Shown: one piece after another, positions 1 to 6,144 of the stretch
Layout: the number at the start of each line of letters is the position of its first letter
Numbering within the stretch: position 1 is the stretch's first letter
Source of the DNA: Lachnospiraceae bacterium
GTDB taxonomy: Bacteria; Bacillota; Clostridia; Lachnospirales; Lachnospiraceae
NCBI GenBank assembly: GCA_021202575.1
Contig: JAJQCU010000044.1
Location: 3,141 to 9,455, forward strand
Length of the DNA: 6,315 nucleotides
Direction: 5' to 3'
Notes under the pieces: model-generated
What the model was told of the DNA's origin: nothing
Database searches by the model: none
Seen by the model: only the letters and a program-made list of their open reading frames with translations
Translations under genes and position numbers: made by a program

Positions 1-202
1 CATCGTAATTGGAGCTTTCCGCCTGTGCCGTTTCTGTGCTCCCACTTGTATTTGTCTCCGCCTCAGAGCCGGAGGCCTGATCCGTTGAGCTGCTGCCTGA
101 TGAACTGCTGGCCGTTGAGCTGCCGCAGCCCGCCAGTCCCATGGCCGCCAGCCCGGTTCCTCCAATCACCGCCGTCTTCAGAAAATCTCTTCTCGTTAAC
201 AT
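1..202 (-). CDS. N-terminus of a Tat-exported, serine-rich lipoprotein (partial, runs off left edge)
   Basis: Only the first 67 codons are present. The protein begins with a twin-arginine motif, TRRDFLK (residues 3-9), then a hydrophobic Ala/Gly-rich stretch (10-24) and a lipobox LAGC with the lipidated Cys at 26, so it should be exported folded by Tat and anchored on the outer face of the membrane. Residues 27-65 are a Ser/Thr/Gly/Glu-rich, flexible linker. The ATG is chosen because GGAGG lies five bases upstream and the signal starts at once. Its own promoter-like sequence and a stem-loop separate it from the GH94 gene. In Clostridia this combination occurs on secreted FAD/FMN-dependent reductases and on some ABC solute-binding proteins. 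The last visible residues, NYD, would suit the start of a Rossmann strand (YDVVVVG-like), but the window ends there. Export and lipidation are well supported; the enzymatic role is not. Confidence 0.85.
   Translation of the reverse strand, partial: MLTRRDFLKTAVIGGTGLAAMGLAGCGSSTASSSSGSSSTDQASGSEAETNTSGSTETAQAESSNYD
82..123 (-). repeat. 12-bp direct repeat in the serine-rich linker coding sequence
   Basis: GCAGCTCAACGG (minus strand) occurs at 123-112 and again at 93-82, 30 bases (ten codons) apart and in the same frame, each coding Ser-Ser-Thr within the low-complexity linker after the lipobox. It looks like local duplication typical of flexible linkers rather than a regulatory repeat. Confidence 0.6.
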
Positions 203-207
203 TTTTT

Positions 208-212
208 CCTCC
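208..212 (-). promoter_or_regulatory. Ribosome binding site of the Tat-lipoprotein gene
   Basis: On the minus strand the sequence reads AAAGGAGGAAAAAATG, placing GGAGG five bases before the ATG at 202-200. This is the strongest Shine-Dalgarno in the window and fixes the start of a gene that is cut by the window edge. Confidence 0.85.
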
Positions 213-237
213 TTTCACGTTTCCGTGTTTTATGATG

Positions 238-265
238 GATATATCTTAACAGAATCTTCTGACAA
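238..265 (-). promoter_or_regulatory. Putative sigma-70 (SigA-type) promoter for the Tat-lipoprotein gene
   Basis: On the minus strand a -35-like TTGTCA (265-260, five of six matches to TTGACA) is followed after 16 bases by TATATC (243-238, four of six matches to TATAAT). Transcription would begin near 231, giving a leader of about 29 bases with GGAGG in it. The position between a stem-loop after GH94 and a strongly initiated gene supports an independent transcription unit. The weak -10 fits a promoter needing an activator, in line with the tandem repeats just upstream. An alternative -10, TAAGAT (248-243), lacks a good -35. Confidence 0.5.
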
Positions 266-269
266 AAAA

Positions 270-300
270 TTGCACTTTTGGGGACAAACTTTGCACTTTT
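270..300 (-). promoter_or_regulatory. Tandem 10-bp direct repeats 21 bp apart, probable activator site
   Basis: The minus-strand sequence AAAAGTGCAA occurs perfectly at 300-291 and 279-270, a start-to-start distance of exactly 21 bp, two helical turns, so both copies face the same side of the DNA. The nearer copy ends four bases before the -35 element, and a GACAAA/TTTGTC hexamer recurs next to each copy. Same-face direct repeats abutting the -35 are the usual layout for AraC/XylS-family or YesN-type response-regulator activators (family knowledge). No regulator gene is visible in the window, so its identity is unknown. Confidence 0.6.
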
Positions 301-322
301 CCACACAATCAGAATCAATCGC

Positions 323-362
323 CCGCTTTCTTAGCTCCACTGAATACAGGCAAAGAAAGCGG
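323..362 (-). terminator. Stem-loop after the GH94 gene; possible terminator with a poor U-tract
   Basis: CCGCTTTCTT (323-332) and AAGAAAGCGG (353-362) pair perfectly over 10 bp. After one mismatch, GC at 334-335 and 350-351 extends the stem, leaving a 14-base loop. In the transcript the hairpin begins 12 bases after the GH94 stop codon, the normal place for an intrinsic terminator. The following bases (GCGATTGATTCTGATT) are only moderately T-rich and not a clean U-run, so it may terminate partially or act as a 3'-end stabiliser between the enzyme operon and the downstream gene. Confidence 0.6.
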
Positions 363-374
363 ACAATTTGCTTC

Positions 375-2804
375 TTAATTGCTTCCCATCATAACTTCCA
401 CCGCTGCAGATTCCTTCCCTGATAACAGCTCCGGTAAGATCAGGCAGCCCTGAATTTCCTCTCCGTCCACACAAATCCGCTTCACGCCATGCTGCACCCC
501 TTCCGGGTTACTCACATGAATCTCCAGCACGCACCCTCTGTACCTGCGGGAAACCCGATATTCTTTCCAGTCAGATGGAATGGAAGGATCAATCATAAGC
601 CCTCCTGCCGTGGGTCGGATTCCCAGCAGGTACTGGGTAGCGGCCACATCCATCCAGGCCGCGGTGCCGGTCACCTGGGAGACGCAGGCCTGCCCGAACT
701 GCTCATTTTCCGGTCCCAGCATGGTGCTGGAGTAGGCGTAAGCCTCCCCCTGATAAGCCTCAATGCCGATCTTTTTGATCACCTCGTTGGGGATCAGCTG
801 TTTGTAATATTTCCAGGCCAGATCTCCCCTGCCCAGCAAAGCCTCCGCTATGATCGCCCTGCAATTGGCCTGGCAGAAAATGCCCCCGTTCTCAGAATAT
901 CCCGCAGGCAGGCCGTTGGCCTTGTGGTCGGCCGCTCCCGGCTCCGTGGGGAAGCCCGGCGCGTTGATCAGTAGGCCCATACCTGTGTCCAGACGCTCTT
1001 TCACAGAATCCATAGCCTGTATATTCTTTTCCCTGTCGCCGCTGCCGCTGATGATCATCCAGCTCTGGGTATTGATCCAGATTTTCGCGTACTCCTCAGC
1101 GTCGGTTCCGATGGGCTTTGCGTCGTCGTCCAGACCCCGCAGGTACCATTTGCCGTCCCAGCAGTACTTTTCCAGCGCCCTTTCCTGCTTCTTTATGAGC
1201 TTCACAAACTCTTCGGCGGTTTCCGCCTCTCCTCTGAGCAGCGCCAGCTCTTTCAGCTGTTTCAGAGCGTATATATGCTGCTGGGAAACAAAAACGGTCT
1301 CTCCCTTTCCTCTTCTGCCGAAGGGTCCCAGATGGTCATTCCAGTCGCTGAACAGAATCAGGGGCAGCTCATGCTCTCCCAGATGGTTTTCCGTAAATTG
1401 TATACCTCTGAGCAAATGCTCCCACAGGGTCGCGGGCGCTGTCGGTGTCTTCATATCCGTACTCAGGAACGGTATCTTTTCATCCAGCAATGTCAGATCC
1501 CCTGTCTCCGCGATAATGGCGTAGGCCAGATATGTCATCCAGATATGATCATCGGAACGGGTGATATCCTGGGGCGGTTTGTTGTCCTCAGGCCAGAAGG
1601 TGTGGACTGTATGCCCATCCTCAAACTGCTGCGTGGCCAGAAGGCAGAGCATCTCTTTCGCCCACTGAGGTCTGCGGTAGGCCTGGGCCAGCATATCCTG
1701 CGCCGTATCCCGGAAGCCAATGCCCCGGATGCCGGAGGCGGAAGCGCTGATAGACCGGGAGAACTGAGCGGTCACAACACTCTGCATGGGATTCCATGTG
1801 TTGATGTGGCCCTCCACATCCTGGTCCGGCACCTGGCACTGATAGACGTCCAGCTGCTCCTTCCACCAGGCCTTCCCCTTCTCAAACTGCCGGTCCGCTT
1901 CTCCCTCCGCTTTTAACTTCTTTAAGGTTTCGGCTGTCTTCTTTTTCGTGGCCTCATAATCCGTCAGCGCGCCGGGAGTCACTCCCAGAAAATAATGGAT
2001 TCTCTTTTCGCTGTCCGCCTCCATCACCAGATGCTTGTGCAGGGCGCCGCAGGGTTCCCCGCCGGCCATATTCTGATTGCCCAGCCTGCCATTCTCCACG
2101 CCGATGGGATTGTGCTCGTCCCGGTAATTGCCGCAGAACAGATTGCGGTTGCAGCAGAAGGAATCCGGCTTTTCATCGGAGGAAAAATAAACCACCGGGG
2201 ATTTCTGCGTATCCACCTGCATCCACGAGGTGTATAAATACAGAATGCCGCCCACCTTTTCATCATACCGGGCGTCCGTATTCCATTTCAGATAATAGCC
2301 CAGATTGACTTCGTTTAAAAAGCTCAGCTGGGAAAATTCCACATAGGCGAACACATCGCATTCCACCGGTTCCCCTTTCAGATTTTTCAGTCTCAAATCC
2401 CAGACAAGGGTATCGCTGTCCGGCGCCATGAACAGAGTCAGCGCCGCCCTCAGGCCATCCTTCACCGCTGTAAAGGTGGAGGAACCCGGCCTGTGAGCCG
2501 CCTCCCACTGATCCGGCTTTGTCTCACATGGGCGAAAGCTTGGAGACCAGGTGGTCCCGTCCTGCATCCGGATGTAGACATAGAAACCAGGGGTGTCCAT
2601 GGGCAGATTATAGAACCGGTATCTGGTCACCCGGTAATTCTGGGGGGTGCGCCACCAGCACATGCCGCCCCCGGCCTGGGACACAAAGGCATGCATCCGC
2701 CCGTTTGAAAGGTAATTGATCCAGGGCGTGGGCAAGTCATAGCGTTTGAACACAATTTCTCTTTTTTCGTTATGAAATTCGTAGAGTAAATTTAAGCTTT
2801 CCAT
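375..2804 (-). CDS. GH94-family inverting beta-glycoside phosphorylase (cellobiose/chitobiose phosphorylase-like), acceptor unknown
   Basis: This 809-residue protein should split a beta-linked disaccharide with inorganic phosphate, giving alpha-glucose-1-phosphate (or another sugar-1-phosphate) and a free acceptor, in the cytoplasm: there is no signal peptide. The layout fits GH94: N-terminal beta-sandwich (about 15-280), helical linker (280-325), (alpha/alpha)6 barrel (330-735) and a small C-terminal beta domain. Visible motifs are GFRDTAQD (363-370, sugar-binding loop), SDDHIW (417-422), SDWND (486-490, with Asp490 the expected general acid), GYSENGGIF (635-643) and TGTAAW (712-717, phosphate-binding region). 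Length matches characterised GH94 enzymes of about 800 residues. It starts 22 bases after the rhamnosidase stop, so the two are probably co-transcribed; a GGAG lies 12 bases before the ATG. The family is clear, but I cannot assign cellobiose, cellobionate, laminaribiose, chitobiose or a rhamnose-containing acceptor. Confidence 0.93.
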   Translation of the reverse strand: MESLNLLYEFHNEKREIVFKRYDLPTPWINYLSNGRMHAFVSQAGGGMCWWRTPQNYRVTRYRFYNLPMDTPGFYVYIRMQDGTTWSPSFRPCETKPDQWEAAHRPGSSTFTAVKDGLRAALTLFMAPDSDTLVWDLRLKNLKGEPVECDVFAYVEFSQLSFLNEVNLGYYLKWNTDARYDEKVGGILYLYTSWMQVDTQKSPVVYFSSDEKPDSFCCNRNLFCGNYRDEHNPIGVENGRLGNQNMAGGEPCGALHKHLVMEADSEKRIHYFLGVTPGALTDYEATKKKTAETLKKLKAEGEADRQFEKGKAWWKEQLDVYQCQVPDQDVEGHINTWNPMQSVVTAQFSRSISASASGIRGIGFRDTAQDMLAQAYRRPQWAKEMLCLLATQQFEDGHTVHTFWPEDNKPPQDITRSDDHIWMTYLAYAIIAETGDLTLLDEKIPFLSTDMKTPTAPATLWEHLLRGIQFTENHLGEHELPLILFSDWNDHLGPFGRRGKGETVFVSQQHIYALKQLKELALLRGEAETAEEFVKLIKKQERALEKYCWDGKWYLRGLDDDAKPIGTDAEEYAKIWINTQSWMIISGSGDREKNIQAMDSVKERLDTGMGLLINAPGFPTEPGAADHKANGLPAGYSENGGIFCQANCRAIIAEALLGRGDLAWKYYKQLIPNEVIKKIGIEAYQGEAYAYSSTMLGPENEQFGQACVSQVTGTAAWMDVAATQYLLGIRPTAGGLMIDPSIPSDWKEYRVSRRYRGCVLEIHVSNPEGVQHGVKRICVDGEEIQGCLILPELLSGKESAAVEVMMGSN

Positions 2805-2826
2805 ATATCATATATTCTCCGTTTCT

Positions 2827-5118
2827 TTATTCTGCCTTCTCCGCTTCATGCGCGGAAATCTGCTCCATCATCTCTGTCGGTACATGAAAGGTATACGCAC
2901 CGCTCCCCAGCGTCCTCTCACTGCCGTCCATAAATCGAAGCACGGCGGTGGTATTGGGCGGTATGGTACATCTGTAACAATATCCTCCCTTCTCTTTTTC
3001 CCAGGAGGAGCGGATCGTTCCGTACAGGCTTTCATAGACCGCCGCAGCCTTTGTCAGACTGCCGCCCGCCAGAGGCTGCAGCGCAAAGCGCTGATATCCG
3101 GGCGTTTCCCACAGCGGACGGATTCCCGCTACGTAGCTGAACAGGAAATCACATACCGCTCCAAAGCTGTAGTGGTTGTAGGAAGCCTCATGGCGGTCAA
3201 AGGAATACCAGTCCTCCGGGATGGTGGTGGCTCCCAGCAGAACAGGGTGGAGCCAGCCCGGTGCTTCGGTCTGCTCCAACAGCCGGAAGGCCAGATCCGC
3301 CCTTCCCATGTCGCACAGAACCGGCAGCAGAAAGGGTGTAGAAAGAAAACCTGTGTTCAGTCGGTAATGATTATTTTCCACCTCACGCACCAGCTGCTTT
3401 TCCACTGCCTTTCTTTTTTCTCCTGTGCAGAGATTCATGGACAGGGCTCTGACATAGGCGGCCTGGTGCCCAGGCTCGATGACGCCGTTCTCCCCGATCA
3501 ACCAGGTCTCATAGACAGTGCTGATCCGCTTGGCCGTCCGCTCATATTCCCGGGCTTCTTCCTCTTTTCCCAGCGCCCTGGCCATCTGCGCCACATTCCG
3601 GGCCGACCGGCACATATAGGCTGTGGCCACCTGAGGCTTCCCTTTCTTTACCATGTCCATGAAGATTTCCGCCAGAGTTTTCCCTTCCCCCTGCGCTTCC
3701 TTTTCAATGGGTTCCTGCCATTCTCCGTAGTGCATGCGGGTATCATAAATATACTCCCCGTCCGGTCTTCCATCCTCTCCCAGAGTATGGTACTGGGGCT
3801 GATCCTCATACAGCGGATTATGCTCTCCGGCACAGCGCAGCATATAGTCCACCCACTTTTTCGCTGTCTGGTACTGGTTTTTTAAAATCTGCGGATCCCC
3901 ATAGCTCAGATAGATGATGTACGGCAGGTAAGCCGCCGCGTCGCCCCATCCGGCGCAGTCCTCCCCAATGCTGCCGTTCCCGGAGGGACCGGCCAGCGCC
4001 GCCATGGGATTGGCCTTTTTCAGCTCCTCCAGAGATTCCTGTAAATGCACACTGCTGGTGGATGGGAAGGTAATCCCAACCTTGCCGCTTTCGTACTGCT
4101 CAATGGCCTGATCCTGCAGCCATTTTTCGTAAAAAGGATACACATTTATAAAGTCTGTGGCAGTCTTAACATAAATCTGATTATCTCCCGTCCAGGCGTT
4201 GCGCTCTCTGGTAGGGCAGTCCACCGCCACATCCATGAAATTTCCCTTCTGGCTCCAGCGGCTGTTTTTTACCAGCTGATTGATCAGGGGATTGGAGCAG
4301 GTAAAGTCCCCGGTTTCCTCCAGATCAGAATAAACCGCAACCGCCACAAAATCTCCCGGCCGGATATTTTCCTCCTCATACCCCTCCAGAAGCATATAGC
4401 GGAAGCCGAAAATGGAAAACATGGGCGTATACTCTTCCATTCCGGAGCCCTTGCAGGTATAGTACACCTCCTGAAAACGGGGCATCTCTCTGGCTCCGAT
4501 CTGGCGGATATTTTCCTGAGAAAAATTTCCATTCCCATCTATATCCTCCCCGTGAACCAGATGGATTTTCTGTCCCTCCCGGGTATCTCTCAGCTTCATA
4601 TGGACATAACCCGCGATATTCTGCCCGAAATCCAGTACCAGTCTGCCGGAGGCGTCCCTCAGAAGATCCGGCGTAAACCGCTCTTTCTCCCGCACCGGCA
4701 CACTCCGGCTGGCAATCAGCTCCGCCCCATAAGCATCCTTTACTTTAGTAACTCTCTCCCAGTGACTGTCGTCAAAGGAAGCCTCCTTCCAGTCCTCCTC
4801 AAGCCTTTCGTCTACCTCGTCCCCCATGAACATGTCGCTAACCCGCAGTGCTCCTGTGGAGGTTTTGAAATCCTCGTCAGTGACGATCCATTCCTGTTCC
4901 CCGTTCCCGTAAGTGAGGACGATCTGTCCGAAAAACTGCAGCTTTAAGCCAAAATTATTCTGCACATTTCCGCCGCTGTTACCTCGCCACCAGCCGTCAC
5001 CCAGGATAACCGCCCACACATTTTTTCCAGCAGAAAGCAAATGCGTGATATCATACATCTGATACTGGATGCGATAATAATAGCTGGTCAGCCCGGGCTT
5101 GAATTTATCCTCCGTCAC
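2827..5118 (-). CDS. Catalytic portion of the GH78 alpha-L-rhamnosidase (763 codons after the amber)
   Basis: Same frame as the N-terminal fragment; the 14 codons between the TAG and the first GTG (5118) still encode rhamnosidase (TAHGLYEAWINGKV), so the GTG is merely the first possible restart and has no good ribosome site. Positions in this piece: DCPTRERNAWTGD at 300-312 (Asp300, Glu305 expected general acid, Trp309, Asp312), WGDAAAYLPY at 391-400, GATTIPEDW at 629-637 with Glu635 the expected general base, and SYNHYSFGAV at 646-655, a classic GH78 signature. Add 169 for numbering in the full 932-residue protein. All catalytic elements are intact, so loss of function here rests only on the upstream amber. 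The DCPTRER spacing is one residue shorter than the DCPQRDER form seen in structurally studied members. Confidence 0.85.
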   Translation of the reverse strand: MTEDKFKPGLTSYYYRIQYQMYDITHLLSAGKNVWAVILGDGWWRGNSGGNVQNNFGLKLQFFGQIVLTYGNGEQEWIVTDEDFKTSTGALRVSDMFMGDEVDERLEEDWKEASFDDSHWERVTKVKDAYGAELIASRSVPVREKERFTPDLLRDASGRLVLDFGQNIAGYVHMKLRDTREGQKIHLVHGEDIDGNGNFSQENIRQIGAREMPRFQEVYYTCKGSGMEEYTPMFSIFGFRYMLLEGYEEENIRPGDFVAVAVYSDLEETGDFTCSNPLINQLVKNSRWSQKGNFMDVAVDCPTRERNAWTGDNQIYVKTATDFINVYPFYEKWLQDQAIEQYESGKVGITFPSTSSVHLQESLEELKKANPMAALAGPSGNGSIGEDCAGWGDAAAYLPYIIYLSYGDPQILKNQYQTAKKWVDYMLRCAGEHNPLYEDQPQYHTLGEDGRPDGEYIYDTRMHYGEWQEPIEKEAQGEGKTLAEIFMDMVKKGKPQVATAYMCRSARNVAQMARALGKEEEAREYERTAKRISTVYETWLIGENGVIEPGHQAAYVRALSMNLCTGEKRKAVEKQLVREVENNHYRLNTGFLSTPFLLPVLCDMGRADLAFRLLEQTEAPGWLHPVLLGATTIPEDWYSFDRHEASYNHYSFGAVCDFLFSYVAGIRPLWETPGYQRFALQPLAGGSLTKAAAVYESLYGTIRSSWEKEKGGYCYRCTIPPNTTAVLRFMDGSERTLGSGAYTFHVPTEMMEQISAHEAEKAE

Positions 5119-5160
5119 AACTTTTCCATTTATCCAGGCCTCATACAGCCCGTGGGCAGT

Positions 5161-5625
5161 CTAATAAATCACAGCGGAGCGCAGCCCCTCCTTTACGTGA
5201 AATTCCTTCCTCAGGTAAGGCGCCGGCTTATACTCCTTCGGATTGATCTCCTTTTCCGGCTCTATCCAGTAGCATTTCCAGTCGGACTTCTCTAATAGTC
5301 CCATGGTAAATTCCGCAACGGCGCTAAGCGCCTTTTCCCGGTGCCCGTTTTCATCTATGCACTCCGCCTCCACCTGCCAGTCAACCTGTTGGCTGCTTCT
5401 CAGAGATTCCCCTTCATACCGGATTCTCTGGCTCTCCCTGCTATATACCGTTTGGCTGTCCCACAGCTGTATACCGCTTCTTATATCCCAGACTGTGATA
5501 CGGTAGGACATCTGAACCACACCACGGGAATCACTTACGATTTTCCAGCTGAACCTGGGAGACAAATTGTCTATTCCATAAGGATTTTTTCTGTATTCAG
5601 TTTTTAAGTCGACTATTTTCAGCAT
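5161..5625 (-). CDS. N-terminal 154-residue fragment of the GH78 rhamnosidase, ending at the amber codon
   Basis: If TAG is read as stop, translation from the ATG at 5625 gives only the N-terminal Ig-like domain (about residues 1-110) and the first strands of the next domain, ending SAVIY. The ATG is preferred because the homology to GH78 N-termini begins within a few residues, and no other in-frame start occurs before an upstream TAA. The fragment has no catalytic residues and would probably be non-functional alone. Confidence 0.8.
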   Translation of the reverse strand: MLKIVDLKTEYRKNPYGIDNLSPRFSWKIVSDSRGVVQMSYRITVWDIRSGIQLWDSQTVYSRESQRIRYEGESLRSSQQVDWQVEAECIDENGHREKALSAVAEFTMGLLEKSDWKCYWIEPEKEINPKEYKPAPYLRKEFHVKEGLRSAVIY

Positions 5626-5638
5626 CGGTCTGCAGCCA

Positions 5639-5644
5639 CTCCTT
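5639..5644 (-). promoter_or_regulatory. Ribosome binding site of the rhamnosidase gene (long spacing)
   Basis: AAGGAG on the minus strand, 13 bases before the ATG at 5625-5623. The spacing is longer than ideal, but no other start codon lies in frame before an upstream stop, and the encoded N-terminus matches the family from its first residues. Confidence 0.6.
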
Positions 5645-5669
5645 TCTCCATCACGGTCATTGATCTTCT

Positions 5670-5675
5670 ATTATA
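5670..5675 (-). promoter_or_regulatory. Isolated TATAAT (possible -10) overlapping the tannase-remnant stop
   Basis: A perfect TATAAT on the minus strand overlaps the TAA stop of the esterase fragment, 44 bases before the rhamnosidase ATG. No hexamer resembling TTGACA is found 15-18 bases upstream and there is no TGn extension, so this may be chance. It would allow expression of the rhamnosidase-phosphorylase pair independent of the damaged upstream gene. Confidence 0.2.
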
Positions 5676-6144
5676 CCGTTCCTGTTTCATAGCAGCCGGG
5701 ATCGTTAACGTCGCCTCCCTGAAATTCCGGATGATCCGGATAAGCATAGCAAGGCCGTTCATAGGCATAGTGATCCTTTATAATCCCATTGAGAATATTT
5801 CCATCCTCAAAGGCAACCGCCAGCAGCCGCTCCGGCGCGATACCAAATTTCACCCAGTCGCTCAGAGCTGTTAAGGAGTCATGCTCCCGGTCCTGCGGCG
5901 TGGCCCTGAAACCGTAACCGAAAATATCCTGCACGCCAGGTCCGCCAAGGGTATGGTCAAATCCCGGAACCAGAAAATAGCGGAAAAATTCTTTGGTTTT
6001 CTCAATGCCCCCGAAATAATCATTGACCGCCTGATAATACGCAAGGGATGACTGATAAGGAATAATGGGGTCAGCCATGCCGTGCAGCATATTCAGTTTC
6101 CGGATCGCCGCGCTTCTGTCTTCAAAAGGAAGCATTTCTCTCAC
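5671..6144 (-). pseudogene. C-terminal fragment of a tannase/feruloyl esterase family alpha/beta hydrolase
   Basis: The frame encodes 157 residues from a GTG at 6144 (154 from the more plausible ATG at 6135). It matches the C-terminal third of the tannase/feruloyl esterase family (PF07519 type): KLNMLHGMADPIIP (16-29) with the catalytic Asp25, FFRYFLVPGFDH (53-64) with catalytic His64 followed by TLGGPG, DWVKFGIAPERL (96-107), and the family end motif RPCYAYP...GGDVND (130-148). Full members are about 500 residues and carry the nucleophilic Ser in the absent part, so this piece cannot hydrolyse gallate or hydroxycinnamate esters alone. The Cys that normally follows the catalytic His is Thr here. 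It directly abuts the stop of the upstream gene, suggesting a deletion junction. A weak AAGAGG precedes the ATG by about 12 bases, so a short product is possible. Confidence 0.75.

Larger units (their letters stand above)
2827..5625 (-). pseudogene. GH78 alpha-L-rhamnosidase, full length but interrupted by one in-frame TAG
   Basis: Read through the amber at 5163-5161, this is one 932-codon frame with no shift, the usual size for GH78 enzymes, which hydrolyse terminal alpha-L-rhamnose with inversion. It opens with LKTEYRKNPYGID (residues 7-19 region), typical of the N-terminal Ig-like domain, followed by the Bac_rhamnosid_N region, a concanavalin-like domain, the (alpha/alpha)6 catalytic domain and a C-terminal beta domain. 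No signal peptide is present, so it is cytoplasmic and its substrate must be imported. It is the gene before GH94, 22 bases apart, and follows the tannase-family remnant after 45 bases. The perfect frame on both sides suggests a recent nonsense mutation, a sequencing error or, less likely, readthrough. Family assignment is firm; whether active protein is made is open. Confidence 0.85.

Noticed and set aside
216..227. Minus-strand CACG-GAAA-CGTG mini-hairpin with a GNRA-like loop next to the ribosome site
   Set aside because: A four-base-pair stem is too short to be stable or significant without evidence of conservation.
25..422. Plus-strand small open frames covering the left intergenic region
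   Set aside because: They overlap the minus-strand Tat-lipoprotein start, promoter and stem-loop, and have no Shine-Dalgarno or recognisable domains.
850..1916. Long plus-strand open frames opposite the GH94 gene
   Set aside because: They are antisense to a protein with clear GH94 motifs throughout, have arginine/serine/proline-rich compositions and no family resemblance or ribosome sites.
2848..4947. Plus-strand open frames of 345 and 300 codons opposite the rhamnosidase
   Set aside because: They lie wholly antisense to conserved GH78 sequence; their openness follows from codon bias of the real strand.
5116..5118. GTG as a genuine start of a separate 763-residue rhamnosidase
   Set aside because: Fourteen codons upstream of it still encode conserved GH78 sequence in the same frame, and no good ribosome binding site precedes it.
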